From assembly GCF_010093065.1 (NCBI RefSeq), contig NZ_CP048113.1:806001-870000 (forward strand): DNA of 64,000 nucleotides. Direction: 5' to 3'. Shown here piece by piece: positions 36,318-44,137 of this stretch. The number at the start of each line of letters is the position of its first letter. Positions within the stretch are counted from its first letter, which is position 1. The DNA comes from Chitinophaga agri (GTDB lineage: Bacteria; Bacteroidota; Bacteroidia; Chitinophagales; Chitinophagaceae). The position numbers were made by a program, and so were the translations under genes. The notes under the pieces are model-generated. The model was not told where the DNA came from. It searched no databases and saw only the letters and a list, made by a program, of their open reading frames with translations.

Positions 36318-38834
36318 TCAAACACTTTTTGCTTTTTCACCATTCATTTTGTTCATTCTAAAATTCAAAACTATACCTCCGGTCAGGAGGAGCAACATTA
36401 TGATGTAGCTGGTCAGTGACAACTTAATGCCAGCGTAGTATGCGTTCGGTTCAAACCTGAACGCGATGGTATGTTTACCTGCCGGTACCGTCATACCCCG
36501 CAGTGCATAATTTGCTCTTACATACGGTATTTCCCGTCCATCAATGAATGCTTTCCAGCCCTGTTTGTAATAAACTTCTGAGAATACTGCAAACTGCGGT
36601 GTGTTTGAACTGGACGCATAACTGATTTCATTCAGGTTATTGGCAATCAGGCTGATAGTCGCCGCTGAATCATATACCAGCGTACTTTGCACCGCTTCAG
36701 CGTACCGTTGATCTATGACCACCGAATCTCTGGTGTTCATGTGGTCCAGTATACGCATTTCTTCATCTGCATTTTTCGCCCATACAATATGCTTTACAAA
36801 CCAGGCATTGCCTAATGCTTCCGGATTACGTTGTGCTACTGGTTGCCCGTCCTGCCCGGGTACAATCACATATTTTGTATTGAGCATATTGAGCACCTGC
36901 AGGTTGTTTTTGCTGATCTGCCTTTCAATAAGATCAGCATAGAGTTGCAGCTTTGCCGCGTGATAACCGCCTACACTCTTATGGAAGTAGGATGTCATTG
37001 CGTCATCAAACGGTTTTGCTGTCAGGTTGAATACCCTGTAATGTGGATCTTTATCCTGCAATATCTGCTGGTCAACCGATGAAGGCTGGAACGATCCGCC
37101 ATAACTGGTCTCATCCATGAAACTCTCACTGTTCAGATAACGGGCATCGACCTGCAGCAGATCAATCACGGCTAACAACGTAAGCGCAGGTAGCAGCCAC
37201 TTTTTATCGAGCCGGTTGGTCTGGTAAAGCCATAATAGCAGAAAAGCTAACCCTGCGAAAAGAATAGCCCGATATACATCACTATGATAAAGTTGTTCTC
37301 TGTCCGCATACAAGGCAGTCATCAGTTCCCCCGACAACTGCGCATTCCCCTGTAACATCTGGGTCAGTTGTGCCTGGAACATATCATCACCTCCCGCACG
37401 TTGCGGATCATTTGTCGCATTCGTATAATTGGCACTGAAGGAAGCCAGATAGATTACAGCCAGCAGGCCACCAGTCAACAATCCAGTCCATCGCAGTTTC
37501 TTTTTCAGCGCTTCCTTGGATAACTTTCCGCTTACCAGTTCCTGGAGCGCCAGCACAGCGAGTACGGCAAAGGAGAACTGTGGAATGACCAGCGCCTGTG
37601 ATGGTGCGCGGAACTTATTATACAGCGGGAAATGATCGAACATAAAATAGTTAAAGGCCGCAAAGTTGCTACCCCATGCCAGCAGAATACCGAGTACACT
37701 GATCCCGATCAGCCACCATTTATGCCAGGAACGGATAATGAACAATCCCAGTAACGCCAGCATACAGATCACAATGCCGAGGTATACGGGACCGGAGGTG
37801 CCTAATTCAGACTGAAAACCCCAATACAGATTCCAGTGTTTAATCACCTGTTCGGCCTGATTTTCAGGTACGCCTATCGCAGACAGTTTCTTAAAGGTTT
37901 CAGAATCCTTGCCCAGTGTTCCCGAAGAGCTTCCGCCGTAAATGTTGGGTACCAGAAGGGTAAAGGTTTCAAATTTTCCATAGCTCCAGCGGAAGGCATA
38001 GTTCCTGTCCAGGCCTCCCTGTGGTTTATCATCTGACGCACCAGGTAGTGGTGTCAGTTCAGATGCGCCGCCGCGGGTACTTTCCTTTGAATATTCGTAG
38101 GTTGTCCAGAGACTCACCGCGTTAGACCCGAATGAGAGTACTATTGCCAGCAGCACCAACGATCCACTGATGATCAGGTGTCTGAATTCTTTTTCGCGAA
38201 TACAGTATACGACATATGCTATGCCGATCACGCCCAGTACCAGGAAGAAATAGTAGGTCATCTGCAGGTGATTGGCGGCGACCAGATAGGTGAGTGCCAG
38301 TGCCATCATACCTGTGCCGAGCAGGTAGCGCTTACGGATGATCAGTACCAATCCTGCAATCACAGCAGGCAGATAGGCCAGCGCCAGCATCTTGGTCTCA
38401 TGCCCCGTCACGATGATGATGGGACTATAACTGGCATATGTATATGCTACTGCGCCAAGGAAACCGATCCATGGATTCGTGCCGAGGGTCATGCAAAGCA
38501 AATAGAAGCAGATAGCCGAAAGGAACAATACGTTGATGGGTTTGGGTAATCCCAATGTCAGCACAGACGGAATATAGTTCGCAAAGTCATAAGGCGTTTC
38601 CATCGCGATCTGATAAGTAGGCATACCCCCAAACATGCTGGTGGTCCACAGAGGGGTGATGCCATGTGCTTTTTTATAATCCATGGCTTCCTTTGCCATT
38701 CCCTGCCATTGCACGTTATCGCTCTGGCTGAGTATTTTCCCGTTCATAGCTGGCCGGCAATAAATAATTGACAGCAACAGCAATGCCAGTATGGCCGCTA
38801 CGTGTGGTAAGAACGATTTCAGCTTGTTCATCAT
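36318..38834 (-). CDS. YfhO family membrane protein (GT-C-like)
   Basis: This 838-residue protein has about a dozen transmembrane helices in its first 540 residues, from VAAILALLLLSIIYCRPAMNG onward. The start has the GT-C-like loop with acidic residues (SQSDNVQWQGMAKEAMDY) and TTSMFGGMPTYQIA. A C-terminal extracytoplasmic domain (residues about 560-800) includes VFSEVYYKQGWKAFIDGREIPYVRANYALRGM and a last helix. YfhO-type proteins are thought to add sugars to lipid-linked or teichoic-type polymers outside the membrane. In Bacteroidota the acceptor is not established. It is monocistronic. Confidence 0.88.
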   Translation of the reverse strand: MMNKLKSFLPHVAAILALLLLSIIYCRPAMNGKILSQSDNVQWQGMAKEAMDYKKAHGITPLWTTSMFGGMPTYQIAMETPYDFANYIPSVLTLGLPKPINVLFLSAICFYLLCMTLGTNPWIGFLGAVAYTYASYSPIIIVTGHETKMLALAYLPAVIAGLVLIIRKRYLLGTGMMALALTYLVAANHLQMTYYFFLVLGVIGIAYVVYCIREKEFRHLIISGSLVLLAIVLSFGSNAVSLWTTYEYSKESTRGGASELTPLPGASDDKPQGGLDRNYAFRWSYGKFETFTLLVPNIYGGSSSGTLGKDSETFKKLSAIGVPENQAEQVIKHWNLYWGFQSELGTSGPVYLGIVICMLALLGLFIIRSWHKWWLIGISVLGILLAWGSNFAAFNYFMFDHFPLYNKFRAPSQALVIPQFSFAVLAVLALQELVSGKLSKEALKKKLRWTGLLTGGLLAVIYLASFSANYTNATNDPQRAGGDDMFQAQLTQMLQGNAQLSGELMTALYADREQLYHSDVYRAILFAGLAFLLLWLYQTNRLDKKWLLPALTLLAVIDLLQVDARYLNSESFMDETSYGGSFQPSSVDQQILQDKDPHYRVFNLTAKPFDDAMTSYFHKSVGGYHAAKLQLYADLIERQISKNNLQVLNMLNTKYVIVPGQDGQPVAQRNPEALGNAWFVKHIVWAKNADEEMRILDHMNTRDSVVIDQRYAEAVQSTLVYDSAATISLIANNLNEISYASSSNTPQFAVFSEVYYKQGWKAFIDGREIPYVRANYALRGMTVPAGKHTIAFRFEPNAYYAGIKLSLTSYIIMLLLLTGGIVLNFRMNKMNGEKAKSV

Positions 38835-38883
38835 TGCAGGGTCTTGTTGAGTAGTATCGCGTTAAATTAATATTTACCTGGGC

Positions 38884-38915
38884 AAAAAAAGAGCACCATT
38901 TATGTAATGGTGCTC
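38884..38915 (-). terminator. Intrinsic terminator of the CNNM/CBS gene
   Basis: GAGCACCATT (38891-38900) pairs with AATGGTGCTC (38906-38915). On the minus strand it is followed by T7 (38884-38890). Confidence 0.85.
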
Positions 38916-38936
38916 CTAAAGTATTTGTAGAACGAA

Positions 38937-40265
38937 TTATTTCTCCTCGTCCTTGTCTTTGTCTTTTTCGACATTACAGATATGTACCTTGGCGATACGG
39001 TGCTGATCCATCTTGATCACTTCCAGCTTCAGGTTACGCCAGGTGATACTGTTACCTGCTTCTGGTATCTTACCCATTCTGTCCAGGATGAAACCACCCA
39101 GGGTAACGAAATTGGTCACATTTACCTTTTGTGGATCTGCGTCGATACCCATCATTTCGAGGAACTCAACGAATGGCAACTGGCCGTCTACCAGGATACT
39201 GCCATCCTCATTGCGTATTACCTCATATTCAAATTCGTTGGTCTCAGAGATGTTACCTACCAGCGCATCCACGATGTCATTGATGGTCACCAATCCCTTG
39301 ATCGAGCCAAATTCGTCGACTACCATTGCCTGGTAGATCCTTTCACGCTTGAACAGTTCGAGCAACTGGTAAGTACGGTTATGTACAGTTACCACCAGCA
39401 GTTTACGGCTGATCGCTTCCAGGTTATTAATAGCGCCATTGAAGTTATCGCTCAGCAGGTCTTTAGAATATACAAAGCCGGTGGTATGGTCCAGATCGCC
39501 TTTGGCGATCGGATATACTGTGTGCTTCTGGGTGAGGATTTTTACCTTGTTCACTTCCGGATCATCATCCACATCCAGCCATATGATCTCGTTACGTGGC
39601 GTCATCAGGGCTGATACATGACGGTCGCCCAGATTAAATACGTTCTGGATCAGTGCTTTTTCTGTCTCCTCGATCACACCACCCTGATGACTTTCTGCGA
39701 TGATGACACGCAGCTCTTCTTCTGTGTGTATATCCTCATGTTCATGCACAGGGCGGATGCCTACCATACGCAGAATGACATTCGCAAAACCATTCAGGAT
39801 CCAGATGAATGGCCGGAACACTGCATAGAATAATTTGAGGGGAATTGCTACGGTAAAGGTGGTTGGTACAGGTTTACGGATCGCCAGCGATTTCGGTGCC
39901 AGCTCACCAAATACGATGTGAAGGATGGTAATACCGAGGAATGCAATAGGGATTGCTACTTTGTGAGCAACGTCTTCCGCTATATTGAAATTAAGTGCAT
40001 GGAAAGCATTCAGTATCAGGGTTGTCATCACTTTCTCGCCGACCCAACCAAGCCCCAGGGATGCGAGTGTAATACCCAGCTGTGTGGCCGCCAGATAGCC
40101 ATCGAGGTTATTGACTATGCTTTTGGCCACTTGCGAGACCGTTTTGTTGCTGCCCGCATTTACTTCGATCTGCGATGACCGGACCTTTACGATCGCAAAT
40201 TCTGCCGCTACAAAAAATCCGTTCAGCAGTACCAGAAAGACGGTAAAAAATATGTCTAACGTCAT
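38937..40265 (-). CDS. CNNM-transmembrane/CBS hemolysin-family protein (CorC/HlyC type)
   Basis: The 442-residue membrane protein has an N-terminal DUF21/CNNM domain of several helices (IFFTVFLVLLNGFFVAAEFAIVKVRSSQI, LGITLASLGLGWVGEKV). A tandem CBS pair follows (VSALMTPRNEIIWLDVDDD, YQAMVVDEFGSIKGLVTINDI). A C-terminal CorC_HlyC transporter-associated domain follows (DGSILVDGQLPFVEFLEMMGI). The family is associated with magnesium or other divalent-cation export; the name hemolysin is historical. It is transcribed alone. Its 5' end lies 44 bases from the end of the HxlR gene on the same strand, so read-through from HxlR is possible. Confidence 0.9.
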   Translation of the reverse strand: MTLDIFFTVFLVLLNGFFVAAEFAIVKVRSSQIEVNAGSNKTVSQVAKSIVNNLDGYLAATQLGITLASLGLGWVGEKVMTTLILNAFHALNFNIAEDVAHKVAIPIAFLGITILHIVFGELAPKSLAIRKPVPTTFTVAIPLKLFYAVFRPFIWILNGFANVILRMVGIRPVHEHEDIHTEEELRVIIAESHQGGVIEETEKALIQNVFNLGDRHVSALMTPRNEIIWLDVDDDPEVNKVKILTQKHTVYPIAKGDLDHTTGFVYSKDLLSDNFNGAINNLEAISRKLLVVTVHNRTYQLLELFKRERIYQAMVVDEFGSIKGLVTINDIVDALVGNISETNEFEYEVIRNEDGSILVDGQLPFVEFLEMMGIDADPQKVNVTNFVTLGGFILDRMGKIPEAGNSITWRNLKLEVIKMDQHRIAKVHICNVEKDKDKDEEK

Positions 40266-40309
40266 GTATTGATGTGTCTTATTTTAAACTAAAGTTTCTT
40301 AAGATAGTA

Positions 40310-40666
40310 CTAATTTGTCTTATTGGGCCTGTGTTTATCTCCCCAGGCTGAAATACATTCTAACATTGGTTTCATTGACGCACCGTCGTTTGTAAGCTCG
40401 TATTCCACTCTCGGAGGTACTTCTGCATACACCAGTCTTTTGATCAGACCGTCCTTTTCCAGCTCTCTCAGCTGCAATACAAGGATGCGCTCGGATACGT
40501 CAGGAATATTTTTTTTCAGTTCGCTATACCGCAGTTTACCCCCCAGTAATGCCCAGAGTATGTTTGGTTTCCACCTGCCACCGATCAGATCGAGGGTGTA
40601 AGCCATGCCGCAATTTAGGTTTATCTTATTCCTGTTCAATGTATTAGTTGAGCCTTCCTTTCTCAT
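40310..40666 (-). CDS. HxlR-family winged-helix transcriptional regulator
   Basis: The 118-residue protein has the HxlR signature. It carries Cys19 in the N-terminal CGMAYTLDLIGGRWKPNILW block, the winged helix with LRYSELKKNIPDVSERILVLQLRELE, and the wing (GLIKRLVYAEVPPRVEYELT). The N-terminal Cys is the residue used by several HxlR proteins (for example YodB/HypR-type) for thiol-based sensing of electrophiles. It is divergent from an SDR oxidoreductase gene, with 96 bases between the two coding starts, and probably represses that gene and itself through the repeats at 40678-40706. The regulatory link is inferred. Confidence 0.9.
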   Translation of the reverse strand: MRKEGSTNTLNRNKINLNCGMAYTLDLIGGRWKPNILWALLGGKLRYSELKKNIPDVSERILVLQLRELEKDGLIKRLVYAEVPPRVEYELTNDGASMKPMLECISAWGDKHRPNKTN

Positions 40667-40677
40667 TACTTACATTT

Positions 40678-40706
40678 TTGTCAGTACTTAATAATCTTGT
40701 CAGTAC
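40678..40706. promoter_or_regulatory. Direct repeat TTGTCAGTAC, candidate HxlR operator
   Basis: TTGTCAGTAC occurs at 40678-40687 and again at 40697-40706, 19 bases apart start to start (close to two helical turns). It lies in the short gap between the divergent hxlR-type and SDR genes. HxlR proteins are dimers that often bind repeated sites, which makes this the best operator candidate. Confidence 0.5.
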
Positions 40707-40762
40707 CTGTAAAATTACGTATACCTCTTTACTTTTACAAACAAGTAACAAAAATAGTTATT

Positions 40763-41506
40763 ATGAAACATCTTGAAAACAAAGTCGCATTGGTAACAGG
40801 CGGTAGCCGCGGTATGGGTGCCGCTATCGTAAAAAGACTGGCGGATGCTGGTGCAAATGTGGTATTTACCTATGTAAGGTCTGCTGTTAAAGCGGAACAA
40901 CTGGCCCGGGACGTAGCGCAAAGTACCGGACGGAAAGTATTGCCGATCCTGGCTGACAGCGCTTCTCAGGAGGCGGTTGCGAATGCTGTGGATACGGTTA
41001 TATCCCAGTTAGGAGGTATTGATATACTGGTGAACAACGCTGGTATCTATGGAGAAAGTCCGCTGGAAGAGCAAACTCCTGATCAGTATGACCGGATCAT
41101 GGATGTGAATGTCCGCGCTGTCTATATAGCTTCTGTGGCTGCTGCCAGACATATGACTGCGGGCGGTCGGATCATCAGCATCGGCAGCAACATGGCCGAT
41201 CATGTCGCTAACCGGGGGGCAACGCTCTATTCCATGAGTAAGTCCGCATTGATCGGTATGACAAAGGGAATGGCCCGGGAACTAGGCCCTAAAGGGATCA
41301 CTGTCAACCTTGTCCAACCCGGTCCTGTAGATACTGACATGAACCCCGCTGATGGTGCACATGCCGCTTCGCAGGTAGCACGCCTGGCGCTGGGTCACTT
41401 TGGCAAGGCTGCTGATATTGCCAGTCTGGTTGCTTATCTCGCCAGTCCTGAAAGTGGTTATATCACCGGGACAGCACTCACGATAGATGGTGGGTCGAAT
41501 GCTTAG
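40763..41506 (+). CDS. SDR family oxidoreductase (FabG-like)
   Basis: The 247-residue classical short-chain dehydrogenase starts at ATG 40763 (MKHLENKVALVTGGSRGMG); the upstream TTG would lie inside the operator repeats. The NAD(P)-binding TGGSRGMGAAI, NNAG, catalytic Ser (ISIGSNMA) and YSMSK (Tyr-x-x-x-Lys) motifs are all present. So is GPVDTDMNP and the C-terminal YITGTALTIDGG. The charged residue after strand 2 is replaced by VFTYVRS, where the Arg may favour NADPH. The substrate is unknown. Control by the divergent HxlR gene suggests a stress or electrophile-linked carbonyl reduction. Confidence 0.9.
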   Translation: MKHLENKVALVTGGSRGMGAAIVKRLADAGANVVFTYVRSAVKAEQLARDVAQSTGRKVLPILADSASQEAVANAVDTVISQLGGIDILVNNAGIYGESPLEEQTPDQYDRIMDVNVRAVYIASVAAARHMTAGGRIISIGSNMADHVANRGATLYSMSKSALIGMTKGMARELGPKGITVNLVQPGPVDTDMNPADGAHAASQVARLALGHFGKAADIASLVAYLASPESGYITGTALTIDGGSNA

Positions 41507-41841
41507 GGAGCATGAGCTGTTGAGACATTTGTCGCTGTTAAGTAGTTTTCTCAACACCTCTTCTGCTCCCTAAACTTCAAACTGCTGCATCAATAGCTGA
41601 TGCGGCTTTTGGAGTTTAATTACCCCTTTCAATGGCAGGCCACTTTACTTCTTCATCCGCCCTTGAGAGGCACCCCGTCAGTTAACCTGCGATGCATCAC
41701 GACCCTTCTTTTGCGCAGCATTAGTGATAAAATACACGCCTACCCTGAGGGTGTGTACGCTTTGTCTGGCGTTACTATCATGGCAAGAGGGCTCCACCTT
41801 GTCATGATGAAGCCCTCCTGGTATTTTTAACACTAATATTT
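41507..41841. other. Intergenic region with two hairpins, no gene
   Basis: After the SDR stop an imperfect stem runs from GGGAGC to GCTCCC (about 41507-41571). A second stem, GAGGGCT (41787-41793) with AGCCCTC (41811-41817), is followed by TGGTATTTTT and can serve as a terminator. The plus frame 41600-41830 has no coding character and spans the second stem. Confidence 0.6.
41787..41828 (+). terminator. Probable terminator
   Basis: GAGGGCT pairs with AGCCCTC (17-base loop), then CTGGTATTTTT. Confidence 0.5.
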
Positions 41842-42204
41842 TCAGAGAATAGAGATCAGTAATAAGGTAATGAGCGCAGGTAGTCCCTGTACGAAGAAGA
41901 TACGCTTCCCTGCAGTCAGTGCCCCATAGATACCCGCTACTGCGATACAGCTCAGGAAGAAGGTGGCTATATGCAGCGACCAGGCGCCATCCTGAATAAA
42001 GAATGACCAGATCAAACCTGCTGCAAGAAAGCCGTTATACAGTCCCTGATTGCCAGCCAGTGTTTTTGTGGGCTCAAAGAGATGTGCGGGAAGCTGTTTG
42101 AAGACCTTAGGTGCTTTAGTGGTCCAGGCAAACATTTCCAGCCATAGAATATAGAGGTGTTCAAGGGCACAGAGACCAATGAGGATTTTGATGACGATTA
42201 GCAT
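41842..42204 (-). CDS. DUF1304 family membrane protein
   Basis: The 120-residue protein has four predicted transmembrane helices: LIVIKILIGLCALEHLYILWLEMF, the NGFLAAGLIWSFF helix, WSLHIATFFLSCIAVAGIYGAL and FVQGLPALITLLLISIL. The conserved LEHLYILWLEMFAW and NQGLYNGFLA motifs identify DUF1304. Members are small inner-membrane proteins of unknown function, usually 110-125 residues, so the length is right. It is monocistronic and divergent from the OmpA gene. Confidence 0.88.
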   Translation of the reverse strand: MLIVIKILIGLCALEHLYILWLEMFAWTTKAPKVFKQLPAHLFEPTKTLAGNQGLYNGFLAAGLIWSFFIQDGAWSLHIATFFLSCIAVAGIYGALTAGKRIFFVQGLPALITLLLISIL

Positions 42205-42334
42205 GAATAGAGTGGTTTAGGTAGTATACAATTGAATAAAAGTAAGGGTTTTCCTCCTATTCCAGCCTATTGTGGTCAATAACGGGAATGGGGCTCACAT
42301 TTCTAATAATATCCTACCTTAGTACTGGTTTTCG

Positions 42335-43861
42335 ATGGATATAAGATATAATTCCACGTGCATGCTGGCCTATGTTGCAAAAAGTATCGCAACGATACTG
42401 CTATGCTGTTACTGTACAATGGGACTGATTGCCCAGAACCTGGTGCCAAACGCTTCCTTCGAAGATGTAAATATCTGTACAGAATATACAGCTCCCTGTG
42501 CCCCCTCAGCCTGGCTTTCAGTTGCGCCGGAGGTGGCGAGGATGAAATACCTGTGTAACGGCACTGCTCTGCACGGGCAACACTACGTTAATCTTTTACT
42601 GGAAGGCAAGGAAAATCCTGATCTCAGAGTCTATATACAGACCCGGTTGCGCTGTTCATTGGAAAAAGGGAAAAAATACCGGATACGTATCTACATGAAT
42701 ACGGATAATTACCCCTTACGCGCAGGGATACGCTTTGACACCGCTTTTGTATTTAGCCAGCATGCCAGTTGCCTGACTGCGCCTGCCAGTCTGGAACTAA
42801 ATGAGAATGATGTACAGAAGAAACTATTCCGGCTCAATCATCCCTGGTACATGCTGGAGAAAACCTACGTTGCCACGCAGACGGCCACGCATATGCTCAT
42901 CGGTAATTTCAGGGCACCACAAAAGAAAGAAGGCGCCGGAGGCGGATACAATAATGCGCAGCTGCTGATCGATAGTATCAGTGTGACGCCCGAAGAAGGG
43001 GGTACCGCCTGTGGTAATCCCGACAGTACAATAATGCTGTTGTACAAAGAACGGCACCGTCATACCATTCCTGAGGCACTGATCGCTGCTGGTGACCTTA
43101 TACACCGTCTGGATGGCGCTGCTGGTTGTGATACGATCATACTGAAAGATGACCTGTTCACTGCCGATAAAACCAGCCTCAATGACCGCTATAAACAACA
43201 GATAGATGACGCGTTGAACCGCTACCGGGGCAACCGTGCACGTATCCTGCTGATCGGGTATGCCTGGCAGGCGGCGTCGGAAGAATATAACAGGATCGTT
43301 TCTGCGGATAAGGCAAAAGCCGTTGCCAATTATATGGTGTATAATGAGGGATACAGCTTTGACGATTTTGAGATAAGGGGGGAAGGGCGGACCAACCCCA
43401 GATATGACACTGCTGGTGGTGCAGCCGGTGAGAATAATCGTGTTGAAATGATCGTATGCCGGCCGCCACTGATCAAAGATACCCTGCCAACTAAATTGAT
43501 CGCTCATCATCCCGATACATTGGTCATTCCCGATATTCTCTTTAAATTCAATAGTAGTGAACTGAACAGAAACCTGTATGGCTCGCTGGACAGTCTTATG
43601 AAAAAAATACCCCGGGACGGCAGTATACAGCTACAGGTGAACGGGCATACGGACAATGCCGGTACCAGTGCCTATAACAATACGCTATCGATGAAAAGGG
43701 CCAATGCTGTAGCCAGTTATATGCAGGAACACGGACTAGGCAATGACATCCGGCAGATCATAGGTGTTGGTGAGCATCAGCCGGTAGCAGATAATCAGTC
43801 AGCTGAAGGAAGAAGGCGGAACCGCCGGGTAGAGATCATTATTTTTTATAGCCCCGATTGA
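42335..43861 (+). CDS. Envelope protein with two OmpA-like domains
   Basis: The 508-residue exported protein has a signal peptide (SIATILLCCYCTMGLIAQ); ATG 42335 and ATG 42362 are both possible. After it comes a beta-sandwich-like N-terminal domain of about 200 residues (LVPNASFEDVNICTEY), as in other gliding/T9SS-associated OmpA proteins. A degenerate OmpA module follows at about residues 245-365 (ILLIGYAWQAASEEYNRIVSADKAKAVANYM, NNRVEMIV). A canonical one is at the C terminus (LFKFNSSELN, LQVNGHTDNAGTSAYNNTLSMKRANAVASYM, RRRNRRVEIIIF). OmpA domains bind peptidoglycan non-covalently through Asp and Arg. The second domain has both, the first has lost part of the pattern. It probably anchors the outer membrane. 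Confidence 0.85.
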   Translation: MDIRYNSTCMLAYVAKSIATILLCCYCTMGLIAQNLVPNASFEDVNICTEYTAPCAPSAWLSVAPEVARMKYLCNGTALHGQHYVNLLLEGKENPDLRVYIQTRLRCSLEKGKKYRIRIYMNTDNYPLRAGIRFDTAFVFSQHASCLTAPASLELNENDVQKKLFRLNHPWYMLEKTYVATQTATHMLIGNFRAPQKKEGAGGGYNNAQLLIDSISVTPEEGGTACGNPDSTIMLLYKERHRHTIPEALIAAGDLIHRLDGAAGCDTIILKDDLFTADKTSLNDRYKQQIDDALNRYRGNRARILLIGYAWQAASEEYNRIVSADKAKAVANYMVYNEGYSFDDFEIRGEGRTNPRYDTAGGAAGENNRVEMIVCRPPLIKDTLPTKLIAHHPDTLVIPDILFKFNSSELNRNLYGSLDSLMKKIPRDGSIQLQVNGHTDNAGTSAYNNTLSMKRANAVASYMQEHGLGNDIRQIIGVGEHQPVADNQSAEGRRRNRRVEIIIFYSPD

Positions 43862-44071
43862 ACCCATCGTATCGTATTAGTGTTAAATTGATACGTGAAA
43901 ATCTTGCAAAAGAATGATTGTTTTTTTATTTTGTCTCATCAGGAAGTAAAACTGCTTGTTTAACCAGGGAAAGCCCTACATCTGATAAGGGAAAATTTGC
44001 TTATGTCGATGACACACTGAGTTGATCACAGACTCCGGGGAATAATCTATAGCACACTAAACCAAAATCAT

Positions 44072-44088
44072 GTTGTACCATGTACAAC
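44072..44088. promoter_or_regulatory. Palindrome GTTGTAC-n3-GTACAAC upstream of susC
   Basis: This is a perfect 7-bp inverted repeat with a 3-base centre, 49 bases before the SusC ATG. Its symmetry suits a dimeric regulator or a leader hairpin. No regulator gene lies next to it. Confidence 0.45.
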
Positions 44089-44137
44089 GAGGATAACTCA
44101 TGCTTTTTCACATCACTCATTCTAAACTTAACAGCTT

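Noticed and set aside
38982..39614. 210-residue plus-strand ORF opposite the CNNM/CBS gene
   Set aside because: The minus-strand protein has complete family domains; the plus frame has none.
40697..40762. Upstream start for the SDR gene at TTG 40697
   Set aside because: It would place coding sequence in the operator repeats and add 22 residues before the normal SDR N terminus.
41600..41830. Possible 76-residue plus-strand gene
   Set aside because: It runs through a terminator-like hairpin and has no recognisable family.
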